64,000 bases of DNA, taken from positions 434,001 through 498,000 of the forward strand of contig NAJO01000027.1 of the NCBI GenBank assembly GCA_002077065.1, read 5' to 3'. The notes beneath the pieces are model-generated. The model saw nothing but the letters and a program-made list of their open reading frames with translations, did not search any database and was not told where the DNA came from. The translations under genes were made by a program, and so were the position numbers. Positions 12,188 to 21,768 of the stretch are shown in pieces. The DNA comes from Cryoendolithus antarcticus. Its lineage: Eukaryota > Ascomycota > Dothideomycetes > Cladosporiales > Cladosporiaceae. Within the stretch, counting starts at the first letter, position 1. Each line of letters starts with the position of its first letter.

Positions 12188-13124
12188 ATGGCTACCACCG
12201 TCCAAAATACCCCCGGCCGCACCGACTGGGCCGAAGATGGCGAACCTGAGCTCGCATCCGTCCTTCCCCAACCCGTGACGACGAAGAACAAAGACGGCAC
12301 TGAAACAGTCGTCTCCTACTACCTCAACGAAGCCGGCAAGAAAGTCAAGCGCACGCAGCGTATCCGTCGTACAGTTGTAAAGAAGCGTGAGAACCCCCGT
12401 GTCGCAGAACGCCGACAATGGGCCAAGATGGGCCCCGAGGCCAACAAACCCGCCGGACCAGGCGACACCACAACCCTCGGCGAGAATATCATCTTCCGAC
12501 CGCAGGTGGGCTTCAAAGCCGGCGGAGTGCAGGAGAAGGCGCCAGAAGAGGAGAAGAAGAACGATGCGTTGAAGAAGATGCAGATCAAGTGTCGGATATG
12601 CAGTGGTGACCATTTCACTACGAAGTGTCCGTTCAAGGATAGCATGGCTGCGCCTGAGGAGGGGACTGGAGAGGGAGCTGGGGGTGAAGGTGGAGGGGAT
12701 GGGATTGATGCTGCGGGTGGGCTTGGGAGCACGACGGGGGCTTATGTGCCTATTCATCTCAGGAATGGGCGGAAGGGCGAGGGCGAGAGGATGGGTGGGA
12801 AGTTTGAGAGGGACGATTTGGCTACGTTGCGCGTTACGAATGTGAGTACTTGTGTCGATGATATGATATTTGCATGTACTGACATCCACACAGGTCTCCG
12901 AACTCGCCGAAGAGCAAGACCTGCGCGATATGTTCGAGCGCCATGGACGCGTTACTAGGGTGTTCTTGGCCAAGGACCGCGAGACTGGCAGGGCGAAGGG
13001 CTTTGCATTCGTCTCGTACGCAGACCGCGCAGATGCTGCGAGGGCATGCGAGAGGATGGACGGGTACGGCTTCGGGCACTTGATCTTGCGAGTCGAATTC
13101 GCGAAGAAGGCAGATGGGAAATAG
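12188..13124 (+). CDS. TIF35: Eukaryotic translation initiation factor 3 subunit G
   Basis: Model: join(12188..12841, 12894..13124), 294 residues, with a 52-nt GTGAGT-to-CAG intron. eIF3g is the RNA-binding subunit of eIF3, acting in scanning and in reinitiation on the 40S ribosome in the cytosol. The N-terminal eIF3g domain is present ([16 protein letters not shown], and [15 protein letters not shown] near 68-82). It is followed by a CCHC-like zinc knuckle at 135-147 ([13 protein letters not shown]) and a Gly/Glu linker. A C-terminal RRM starts near residue 212 with RNP2-like [15 protein letters not shown] and RNP1 [13 protein letters not shown]. The intron interrupts the beginning of the RRM, and splicing is required for a complete domain. 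Length matches other fungal orthologues. Confidence 0.96.
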
Positions 13125-13942
13125 AGGAGTGTTTGCATGACTTGATGTATACAACGGCATGCACGATACGGTATCGTGTCTGGACTTCACCTTCGTGTCC
13201 CTCACGCTTGAAGCTTCCCACTCAAGTTCTGCTGATCATTCGTCTTGGCTGTAGGCGTGGCCCTCCCGTTGGACTAACACTATGCTTATTTGACGTCAAC
13301 AGACCCGTGCGGACTTCCCTCCATCTTCTCCTGGCTCCCACCACCTCTCACAATATCCATATCCGTAACATGTGGGAAATCTTGGCACAGCAAACACCGG
13401 CACGGCTCGGGACAGGCGGGAGATTATATACAAGGTTCGCGGCGAAGCAACCGGATTCTACCTCCGACGCTTGCGAAGCCATTGGAAGACCATGTGGGCT
13501 CGTTGGCGATGCGGAGAAGCTCGCCAACAACAGTCAACATTACTTCAGGTGAGGCAGAATGATCACAGAAGTCCAGATCGCATGCGTCTACAGGTCGTCA
13601 AGTCCAAGTTGAGTCGATCATGCAAGTAGCCGGCGTGCGACAGCACACCCTGGGTAGCTCGCTCAATAAAACGGAAGGCTGGGTGCACGCCCGACCCTGC
13701 TCCTCCGCCGTAGACTAGATATCCATCGCCGCCCAGTTCATGTACACTAGTCCAGCCATCTGCCTCTACATCGCTTGCCCTCCACATCACTCTCAGCGCA
13801 TCATCTCTATGACATTCTGAATCATCAACCTCCCGCACGCGCCAACCACCAGCCTTACGGCGCCAACTCTAAACCTGGTATATACCAAGAAACACCCATC
13901 TCCAGCCTCCTCCGCTCGCTTCTCTCAAGCTCAGCTCGAGCT
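13125..13942. other. Intergenic region with probable promoter of the coiled-coil gene
   Basis: No gene is supportable here. A TATATA sequence at 13879-13884 lies about 60 bp before the next start codon, and the stretch between them is pyrimidine-rich and C-rich, as in many fungal leaders. The 5' part is presumably the eIF3g 3' untranslated region. Confidence 0.4.
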
Positions 13943-15127
13943 ATGTTCTTCAAACGCCTCTCCCGCTCGCGCTCCAACTCCCAGTCTTACGTCGACAACG
14001 ATTACAACAACAACAACCCTCGCTCGCCGCACGACTCGAAGACAAACTCCCAGTCCTACGACCACGCTGACAAGTACTCGCCGACTGACGCCCAGCAACC
14101 CGTAAGCAGAGACGGCAGCGACAAGTTCGGCCAACCCACAACCGGTAGCCTCGATAAGGAGACTTCCGGCGGGATGTACGCACGGCATTCGCAGCCGCAG
14201 GAAGTGGGCAAGTATGCCTCACCTCCTGCAAGCGCTGGGCTCGGTCCAGGCAGGGGTATGACCAACGGCGGCAATGGCGGTGGAGGGTATGGCGACTATG
14301 ACAGGGCTGCGCCGGCGACGAGTTCCAAGGGCGAGGCGCCGCCGGATATTCTGATGCAGGCTTTCAACATGGCGTTGAAGCCGCATACGGACAAAGTTGA
14401 GACGCTGGAGGCGGAGATTGCGGATTTGAGGGCATACATTGATCAATTGGAGGGGCAGAGGGGGGAGATACATGCTTGGATTGACAAGAGGGGATTGAGA
14501 CCTGGTGAGTGCTGCGTTTGCTTGCCGTGCGCAAGACAGGAGCATGGAGAGTGAATGCTGACACGGATTACAGATGTACCACCGAGTATCGCGCAGACGA
14601 TGGACAACGCATCGCACTCCACATCACCTACACACGCCGCCAGCACACTCAACGCCCAACTAGACCGCAAGATCACAATCGTGAACTTTGACCTCCATCG
14701 TCTGCAAGACGACTTGAACGACTCCCTGCCCACACCCTCATTCAGCGCATGCATGCTCAAGTTCCTTCCCGACATCACACGCCTATCATCACTTCCCTCT
14801 GGCCCGCGCTACGCTTTCGATCTCCTGCTGAAGCTCGGCGGCAACCTAAACAGCCACGGTGGACTAGAAGCAGGCGATCAGGAGGACATCGCAGAGCGGA
14901 CGGCATTCTACGCGAGATTGGATGGCGCAATGGAGGGCGTTGTGCAAGGACGCTTCCGGGAGGAGGGCGACAGCTGGGGCGTGCAGAGGGAGATCAAGCG
15001 CATCGAGAAGACGGGTGCATACTTGAGGAATTGGGGCGTTGAGCCGTACTTCCCCAGGACACTCTCGGTGATGAGGGAGGTCGGCGGTGGTGGAGGGCAC
15101 ACTGGGAGTGGGGCGGAGTACCAGTAG
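13943..15127 (+). CDS. Uncharacterised fungal protein with central coiled coil
   Basis: Model: join(13943..14504, 14574..15127), 371 residues. The 69-nt intron (GTGAGT to TTACAG) joins GLRP to DVPPSIAQ in phase 1. I do not recognise the family. Residues 1-125 are low-complexity, rich in Ser, Asn, Asp, Tyr and Gly (RSRSNSQSYVDND, NGGNGGGGYGDYD), and look disordered. A coiled coil follows at roughly 145-180 (DKVETLEAEIADLRAYIDQL). The C-terminal region (about 215-360) appears folded and helical, with DRKITIVNFDLHRLQDDL and ERTAFYARLDGAMEGVVQ. There is no signal peptide or membrane segment, so it is probably cytoplasmic or nuclear and may oligomerise. The start is the first ATG after a pyrimidine-rich leader, and the frame ends in a Gly-rich tail. 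Confidence 0.8.
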
Positions 15128-15842
15128 GGCGGTGCTCTGGAGAGCACTGCACAGGCAGTGCGAAGGGCTGTGAGTACGGCCGCCGAGACCGGAAGGAAGA
15201 TTGGATCGCAAAGATCGCAGCGGTCATCCCAGAGGGTGAGACTCGAGGATGGCGCAGAAATGGCGCCTTAGGTCTTCCTCAGGGACCGCACGGCGGAGGT
15301 GGTGCAGCATGTGCTCACTTGGGGCGCTCCGGCTGCTTGAAAGCTCCTTCGCTCTGACATGGATCGTGTTGCTCGATCGACTGGTTAGTTGGCTATGTAT
15401 ACTCTGGACGTTACTGGAGTACACGGGAGCGAAAGGATTACGACTTGGGAGCGTTCGCTGTAGATGCATAGCTTAGGTACATGTAGACATACGAAACACG
15501 TTAATACACCGCTCGTGAGCTTCCTTGTCAAGATGATAGGCAAGATACATGTGTCTCTCCGATGTACTCATATCGCTGCCATTCGGGAGCTATCGGGCAA
15601 ACGAAGCCCGAACAAATTACCGCAGCGCTACTGCACTTCGACGTAGTTGCACTGTTCGTTCAGACGCGGTCACCCTCAGTCATCTCCAGCAGAGCACATC
15701 AAGTCTCCGACTACCAGCCACTGATCGTCGCAATCGTCCGCATCCACAGTCTGTCGATGTGCTGAACACCACTACCAATCGTACGCAGCGAGACGAATCC
15801 TCATGCAATCGCCCGCACGCCGACCTTTAGGGAGCAACGAGT
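15128..15842. other. Intergenic region
   Basis: There is no gene that I can support. It should contain the 3' untranslated region of the coiled-coil gene and the promoter of the membrane orphan. Open frames are short and domain-free on both strands. Confidence 0.4.
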
Positions 15843-16879
15843 ATGGGTGCCGCAGCCGACGTGCCGGCGGCCAGTGTTGGAGATATTAGATCGGGAAATA
15901 TACCAGGAACCCACACGAAAGACACCACGAACAATGCTTCCACAAGCTTTCCCGCGAAAAGTGCCGCAATGGTCGATACCTCGAAAGGATCCGCATTGGA
16001 TATCAAGCTGCCGAAGCCAAAGCTACCGGGTGTTACGACTAGTGACTGGAATACTGCGAACCTGGGAAAGAGACTAGGCGTCGATGCTCTGAGCGCCGCG
16101 ACGGCAGGAGGACTGGTTGCACCTTTGATATGCATGATTGACAAGTGCGTTCCCTCCCTGTTCCTTTGCGACCCCACCCAATCCCACTAACGCATCCCCG
16201 CAGAGGCATCATCGAGAACGCCTCGGGCAAGCGCAGCATCTCCGCCTCCCTCTTCGCCTCCGCCACGACCCTCTTCACGCGCCCCCACCGTTTCCTCACT
16301 TCGAAACCCTTCCTCTTGATCTTCGCAGTCTACACTGGCACCTACCTCACAGCCAATACCTTGGACACTACGCTTTCTACCGTGAGGAAGAAGGACGCTG
16401 CGACAGCTACGTCTGGCGCGCCGAAGTTCTTCGCTACGAGTGCTGCCAATATGAGTCTGAGTCTGTACAAGGACAGTCAGTTCACGAAGATGTTTGGCAC
16501 TGTGAGCGCCAGACCAGTCCCACCGGTTACGTACGCCCTCTTCGCTGTCCGTGATAGTCTGACGATCTTTGCGAGCTTCAACCTACCCACCGTGATATCA
16601 CCACGTTTGGCTGAGGTCCTGCCCGCTGCGATCCCGGCTGCAAGTGCGGCGCAGTTCTTGGCTCCGGCTGCGATTCAATTGCTGAGTACGCCTTTTCATT
16701 TACTTGGGCTGGACTTCTACAATCGCAATGGAGATACTAAGATGGGCGAGCGGTTCGCGAAGGTCAGGCAGGATTGGGGGATGAGCAGTCTGGCGAGGAT
16801 GTGTAGGATTGTTCCTGCGTTTGGGGTTGGTGGGGTTGTGAATGGGGGAATGAGGAGGAGGGGGATGGAGGGGCTGTAG
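15843..16879 (+). CDS. Conserved-looking fungal membrane protein, carrier-like
   Basis: Model: join(15843..16144, 16204..16879), 325 residues, with a 59-nt intron from GTGCGT to CGCAG that joins MIDK to GIIENASGKR. The N-terminal 70 residues are polar. After this come several moderately hydrophobic helices: DALSAATAGGLVAPLICMID, PFLLIFAVYTGTYLTANTLD, VTYALFAVRDSLTIFASF, and AAIPAASAAQFLAPAAIQLL. A basic C-terminus follows. The alternation of Gly-rich helices and short basic loops recalls mitochondrial carrier-type inner-membrane proteins, but I do not see the canonical PxD/ExxK/R carrier signature, so transport function is only a guess. The start codon is the first ATG of the exon and there is no upstream in-frame alternative nearby. 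Confidence 0.8.
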
Positions 16880-17308
16880 TCGACGGTGGGAACGCTTGGT
16901 TCAGAGGACGCCGGAGAGAAACGAAAGAAGGTGTCTCGGGCGTACTCTTGGCCGTGTCCAAGGCTTTGCAAAGTGCACCGTCGGCCGCATTGGAGGAAGT
17001 ACTGATAGAAGCATACATGTAGATGATAGATCGTTGGAAAACATTGACACTGACCATCGGATGAGAGCTACACCTCTTCGCCCTTACATCTGTCACGATG
17101 CGTATTAAGAGGATGAAACCCCAGCTTTAAACGAGTCTCGTCGTGCTGATCAGCCAATGCCATGGACTGGAAGCGACTTCGTGTTGCCAAGCGCGCTTGC
17201 CCTGAAGTCAGATCTCACTCTACCACGTTGACACGTTCATGTAGCATCAAGACCACCCCCTTCTTGTACCTTTCTGTACATTATTGCATATACTAGCACT
17301 GGGTCAAG
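16880..17308. other. Intergenic region between two tandem genes
   Basis: No coding sequence is supportable. It contains the terminator side of the membrane orphan and the promoter of the next gene on the same strand. Confidence 0.4.
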
Positions 17309-18287
17309 ATGTTGGACCGCCTCACGCTCCTTTTGCGCTTGCTCAGTGTCTTCTACACATGTCTTGCGACCGCCCACGCAGCAGCCCAAGAACCCCTCGT
17401 GCCACAAGCCTACAAAGTGGGAGACAAAGTGCCGGTCACATGTCTCAATAGGACAGTGTACGTCGCTCAATCTCCTCCTGGAACGTTCGACGATCCATAC
17501 TGACTCCAGTCATAGCGAGACTGGCGAACACATAACCGACCTCGAAGGCCACCTCTCCTACATCCCCTTCTGGACCTGCGCCGAGACTCAGCGCCCGCTT
17601 GAACTCCTCTTCGGCATCGACACCGAGCAGAACTGCACCATCGACTTCGTCTCAGACCCCTTCTTCCACCTACTCGAATTCTACGTCCACAACGACGCGC
17701 CCTTGACCTGCCGGATCCCCTCTCGACCTCTGCCTCCTTCGGCACTGAAAGACGAGTTCGAGAAGGGCGTGACGGATACGACGGAGGGCCAGGGCAGTCT
17801 GAGTGAGGTGTACACGCCGCTGGTGGTTGCGCTGGCGGGCACGCTGCAGCTGAGCCATTTACATGTGAGCGCGGGGATGAATGTGCTTGTGCATGCTGCG
17901 CCGAGGAGTGTGGCGCCAGGGACTATAGCTGCGGCGACTGCGTATTCGATTTCAAGGGACCCGCCTACGAGGATTGTGATTGGGGATCCGTTGCCGTTGC
18001 GATTTAGCGTTAGGTGGTATCCTAACACCAGCCTGCCCAGTGGTTGGACTGGTGTTGGCGGGCATTTGACTTTTAGCACGGTGGTGTATTGCGGACTGAG
18101 CGCGTTGGCGAGCGCGGCGATTTGTGTGGCGTATTTCAGGGGGGTGGAGTTGCCGAGACGGTTGAAGAGCCATGGGAAGGATCGTTTGGGAGGGATGGAG
18201 AGGGGTGGAAGTGGGCTGGGAGGGTATGGGCTCAACGGTGGAAGTGTAAATGGAGGGTTTGGGTACGGGCCGGGGAAGAGAGACTGA
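17309..18287 (+). CDS. Type I membrane protein with signal peptide, lumenal domain and Gly-rich tail
   Basis: Model: join(17309..17457, 17516..18287), 306 residues. The 58-nt intron (GTACGT to CATAG) joins CLNRT to VETGEHITD in phase 2. Residues 1-26 are a signal peptide (basic start, LTLLLRLLSVFY core, AHA-AQ cleavage site). A predicted lumenal or extracellular domain covers about 27-234 with N-glycosylation sequons at 47 (NRT), 89 (NCT) and 220 (NTS) and a few cysteines that could pair. A single membrane helix lies at about 235-257, then a short basic Gly-rich cytosolic tail. I do not recognise the family. The architecture suggests an ER, secretory-pathway or plasma-membrane role, possibly as a chaperone-like or receptor-like component. 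Function is otherwise unknown. Confidence 0.8.
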
Positions 18288-20204
18288 ATGATCGAGAGCC
18301 TCTGGCATACAGTCGCGATCATTTGCAAGCAACCCAGGCGGCTGCAAAGACACACATATGACACGCTGCGCACCACGACCTGGCCTGCCGGAGCATAGCT
18401 GCCGCGAGTGGCGGTCGATATCAGGCATAGACAAACTTGATATTGCTGCCGAGTCTCGGCAACAGCGACACGGCCGCATTAAGCTGACAGCAGTCGCACG
18501 GTTTCGACCACAATCTGAGAAGTAGTGCATTGGGCGCAGGATGTGGTGGAGGGCTGACCTACCGCGTTGCAAACATCAAGGCCATGCGGTAGGCTCAACC
18601 CAATACGGTCGGGGAAAAGCAATCAGGAAGGCAATGGGAATTAGCGTTGGCGTTGGTGGTTCATGTCTTTGCGCAGCCATCTATGTACAGTACACACAAC
18701 ACCCAATGATGTACCTGCTTGCACCAAATGCAGGGAATTCGGCCATGCGCTCGAAAGACCCCTCAATCACAGCCTTCTGATAGCAGCATTTACTACACAG
18801 TCCCAATGCTAGGAGGTAGAACGACTCCATGTTTCAGCTGCGAAGCTTGAGGAGCTCCGGGCTCGACTCGACGCGAGCGGTCGGTCAGACTGCTACGCCG
18901 ACTTGCTGCCGCCCGATTTAGTGTAGAGCCGAGATGCCCACTGCTAACTCCTCATCCCTTCGATTGGGTGGCGATGTCCAATAGCCTTCCAATCCTTTCG
19001 CCGGCGTCACAAGCTCAGATATTGCTCAGTGATCCAGCCATGCCGTTCCAGAGCAGGAGCCTCCGGCACCCACGCCAGCGCCTCCGTCTTGTTTCCTGTC
19101 GTTAGAAAGCACTCCGAAAATCTCCCAGTAGACCACCGCGGTCAAGACACTTCCCGCACAGTCGATCCTCGCGAGCAACGACCGGCGGTGGCACCAAAAG
19201 CGCAGGTGGAGGCGAAGGTATTCGAGCGTAGTCGTCGACTTGTTCGTCTGGCATCAACCCCATCAGCATTATGGCGATCATGGTGTATATGCCGAAAAGA
19301 AACGTCCTGGTAGAGATGAATGTGTTCATTGTGATGGTTTGATGAACAGCGCGTGCGGAAGTTGCAACGTGTTGAGGTCAAAGAGCTTGTGATGAGGAGG
19401 TAGGGAAGAGTAAGCACGGACTCGGGGCTTGAGATGTATACTTACATGTAGGAGCGATTGACTGTTGATTGGTGTGAGTCGAGAGGTGGGGGAAAGATGC
19501 TTTACCGTGGTGCCTACGCCAGGGGTCAGCTGTCATCTCAATTGTAGATCTAGGCAGTGTTCCAGCAAAGGGCGATCATCGAGGGCCATTACAGCAACAA
19601 GATTGCCGCGCGAAGCATTGGCGTACTAGACTTGAGGTGAGAGGCGATAGTGGCTTCGTAACATCAAGGGTCATAAGAGCCTACACTCCGTTGACTTGTG
19701 CGAGCCCACCAGCCTTCGGATTTTCTGCATAGGCACCGATTCTTTACTCTCTGCATTCGACGAGTGGCCTTATCGTCTGCTGTTATCAATTGACTGGTGC
19801 CCGGCTGCTGCTTTCGTCTGTCACACTGCGTGTGTCGCCCTGCAAGCCGCCGGTCGTCCCCCAGGACGTCCCTCAGGTCGCTCCTTCCTCGCAGCTGCTT
19901 GCCTCCGAGGTTCCTTCCTCATCGAATTGCCCTCGCTGCCGCGAGCGCACTGGCTCGCTCGTGCGCGAGCTAGTGGCTGTCGACTTTCTTGAACCTCCCT
20001 CGACGTCACGTCCTACGTCAAGGAAAGCAGGCCGAGGGCCCGTGCTCGGAGCGAAGTGAAGTCAGCGCTGAGCTTACACAGGCGCGCCGCTTGGTGACTA
20101 TGTATTGCGGATGTCCCAGATCTAAGCACAGAAAGGGCAGATGCGAGCTTGAGCATCAGTAGCGACGAACAAGCGTGTCAAGTACATGCGAATCAGCTCT
20201 GACT
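18288..20204. other. 1.9-kb gene-poor interval
   Basis: Nothing convincing is encoded. One weak 75-codon minus-strand frame with a hydrophobic N-terminus is listed separately. Around 19.84-20.04 kb the sequence is GC-rich with short self-complementary stretches (for example GCTCGC and GCGAGC near 19.96 kb), but no known RNA family is recognisable. Confidence 0.4.
19102..19329 (-). CDS. Possible small protein with N-terminal membrane anchor (weak)
   Basis: A 75-codon frame starting at an ATG. The first 26 residues form a hydrophobic segment with a basic residue near the start (TRTFLFGIYTMIAIMLMGLM), followed by an acidic and Pro-rich stretch (DEQVDDY, PSPPPALLVPPP). This could be a signal-anchored micro-protein. 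There is no conserved domain, and the frame is short enough to be chance. Confidence 0.2.
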   Translation of the reverse strand: MNTFISTRTFLFGIYTMIAIMLMGLMPDEQVDDYARIPSPPPALLVPPPVVAREDRLCGKCLDRGGLLGDFRSAF

Positions 20205-20975
20205 TTACTTCATCTCCTCAATGACTTTCTCCAAGTTCTTGATGTCGTGCGCAAACCTGCCCAGGAACAGCCCATCAACACCTTCCTTTAACGCCTCGAA
20301 CGTTCCAGGCCCAGCACTGCCTCCATACAGAATCCGCACCCTGCCTTGCCTACCCTTCACTAGCTCCCGTAAACTCTGAGTGACAGCCACAACATGATCT
20401 GCTCCAGCTGGCTCGCTCGCGCCGATAGCCCACACCGGCTCGTACGCCAATATGACGTCCGAGGTGTCGGGAATCCCCGATAGTGCGGCGGTGATCTGCG
20501 GCTTGCACTCACTGATTGCCAGACCAACTGCTTGGGAAGCGATGGAGGACCGTGACTTTTCGCCGATGCACACCAGGGGCGTCATGCCGTTCCTTACTAT
20601 TGCTGCAGCTTTGGCGGCCACAGTCTTGTCCGTCTCTCCGAACAGTGCTCTCCGCTCCGCATGCCCGATCTCGACGATCTTCACGCCAGCTTGGGCCAGT
20701 ACTACGGGTGACACTTCGCCAGTAAATGCTCCCTTGTCTTCGGAGTGACAATCCTGGGCGCCAAGGAGGATGGACGTCGAGGCTAGCTTCTCGGCTGAGG
20801 GTAGGAGTGTGACGAAGTCGGGTATGACGAAGAAGTCTATCTTGGCGGCATCCGCTGCTGAACTGAGAGGAGCGACAGAGGAGACGTAGTTGTTGGTGGA
20901 CGGAAGATCGAGATACATCTTCAACGAGGCGCCGAGGAGGCGTTTCTCCCGTGGAGCAGCTGGGAGGGGAGGCAT
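20205..20975 (-). CDS. Divergent triosephosphate isomerase-family protein
   Basis: Intronless frame of 256 residues with the full TIM-barrel family outline. The catalytic base motif AYEPVWAIG (Glu179) and the electrophile motif EIGHAERR (His105) are intact, and Lys19 is present in GASLKMYL. The phosphate-gripping loop reads LYGGSAGPGTF. Unlike housekeeping TPI, the usual Asn-x-Lys start is Ser-Leu-Lys (Ser17), and mobile loop 6 continues with ASEPAGAD rather than the usual GTGKTA. These differences resemble bacterial TPI paralogues that isomerise erythrulose phosphates in tetritol catabolism, from family knowledge. So the enzyme probably acts on a four-carbon ketose or aldose phosphate rather than in glycolysis, though a weak TPI role remains possible. 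It is cytosolic, with no targeting signal. The start is the only ATG upstream of the first beta strand. Confidence 0.88.
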   Translation of the reverse strand: MPPLPAAPREKRLLGASLKMYLDLPSTNNYVSSVAPLSSAADAAKIDFFVIPDFVTLLPSAEKLASTSILLGAQDCHSEDKGAFTGEVSPVVLAQAGVKIVEIGHAERRALFGETDKTVAAKAAAIVRNGMTPLVCIGEKSRSSIASQAVGLAISECKPQITAALSGIPDTSDVILAYEPVWAIGASEPAGADHVVAVTQSLRELVKGRQGRVRILYGGSAGPGTFEALKEGVDGLFLGRFAHDIKNLEKVIEEMK

Positions 20976-21768
20976 CGTGCGGGAGTCTGGGTGACTATTT
21001 CAGTCCGCTCTCCAGTGTTCTTCAGCGCCGGTCTAGATCCTCTGCAACTGGCTCTGGACGGTAAGATTGCCTGAATCAAGCAAGTCGTGAATATCTGTCG
21101 TGCCTCGGGGTTCTTAGCACTACAACGATAGTGCGGGCGAAGCGGATGCCAGCGGACGCGTGTCAGGTCGATGGAAGTCTTGTAGGGAAGTAGACCTTAA
21201 GCACCGATAGAGACTTCTAGTAAATGCTACTGCCTGGTCATATAGACAAGTTGTCAAGACCTCGTTGCTGTCGATGGTACCTGACAAGGTTCCCCGCGGG
21301 CCTGAACTCCGATCGCCGTGATGTGGGGTTGGGGTTGAGGAATTTATGTCGATGAAGGCATGAAGAAAGGCAGACTCTACATCACTGCGTATCTGCTAGC
21401 CTCAGCTTGAAACCTACATACCAGACCAAGGGTGATAATGGCATTGTACAACGGACAAGAGCTTGCGAATCACAAGGGCTTCTCGGACATCTAAAGTCGT
21501 CAGTTTCATCGGTCTTACGTTCGGCGTTTTGTTTTGGGTGGCCATCATTGACGACCAGAAACGTAGAAAACTTACAGTGAGCATTTCATGTCTTTGCCTT
21601 TGATGTTCTGTGGCGACAGCCCGAATGACCATTTGTGCTGACTGGAAGTTCGCCAGACTGATCCCTACCTCCCGTTCTCCCATCGTCCTACATCTGAGGC
21701 AATTGCCCACATCCTAGGATTCACCACAAGATCCAAGCGTCTACTGAAAGGACAGGCAAGAAGCAAAG
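20976..21768. promoter_or_regulatory. Divergent promoter region, TPI-like / MTHFR
   Basis: This 793-bp interval lies between two divergent start codons. It must hold both promoters and leaders. No gene is supported; the minus-strand frame at 21414-21710 has no domain. A leader intron for MTHFR is possible but not provable here. Confidence 0.45.

Noticed and set aside
19696..20059. Two overlapping plus-strand frames of 89-98 codons
   Set aside because: They lack domains and overlap in different phases. The GC-rich sequence explains the lack of stops.
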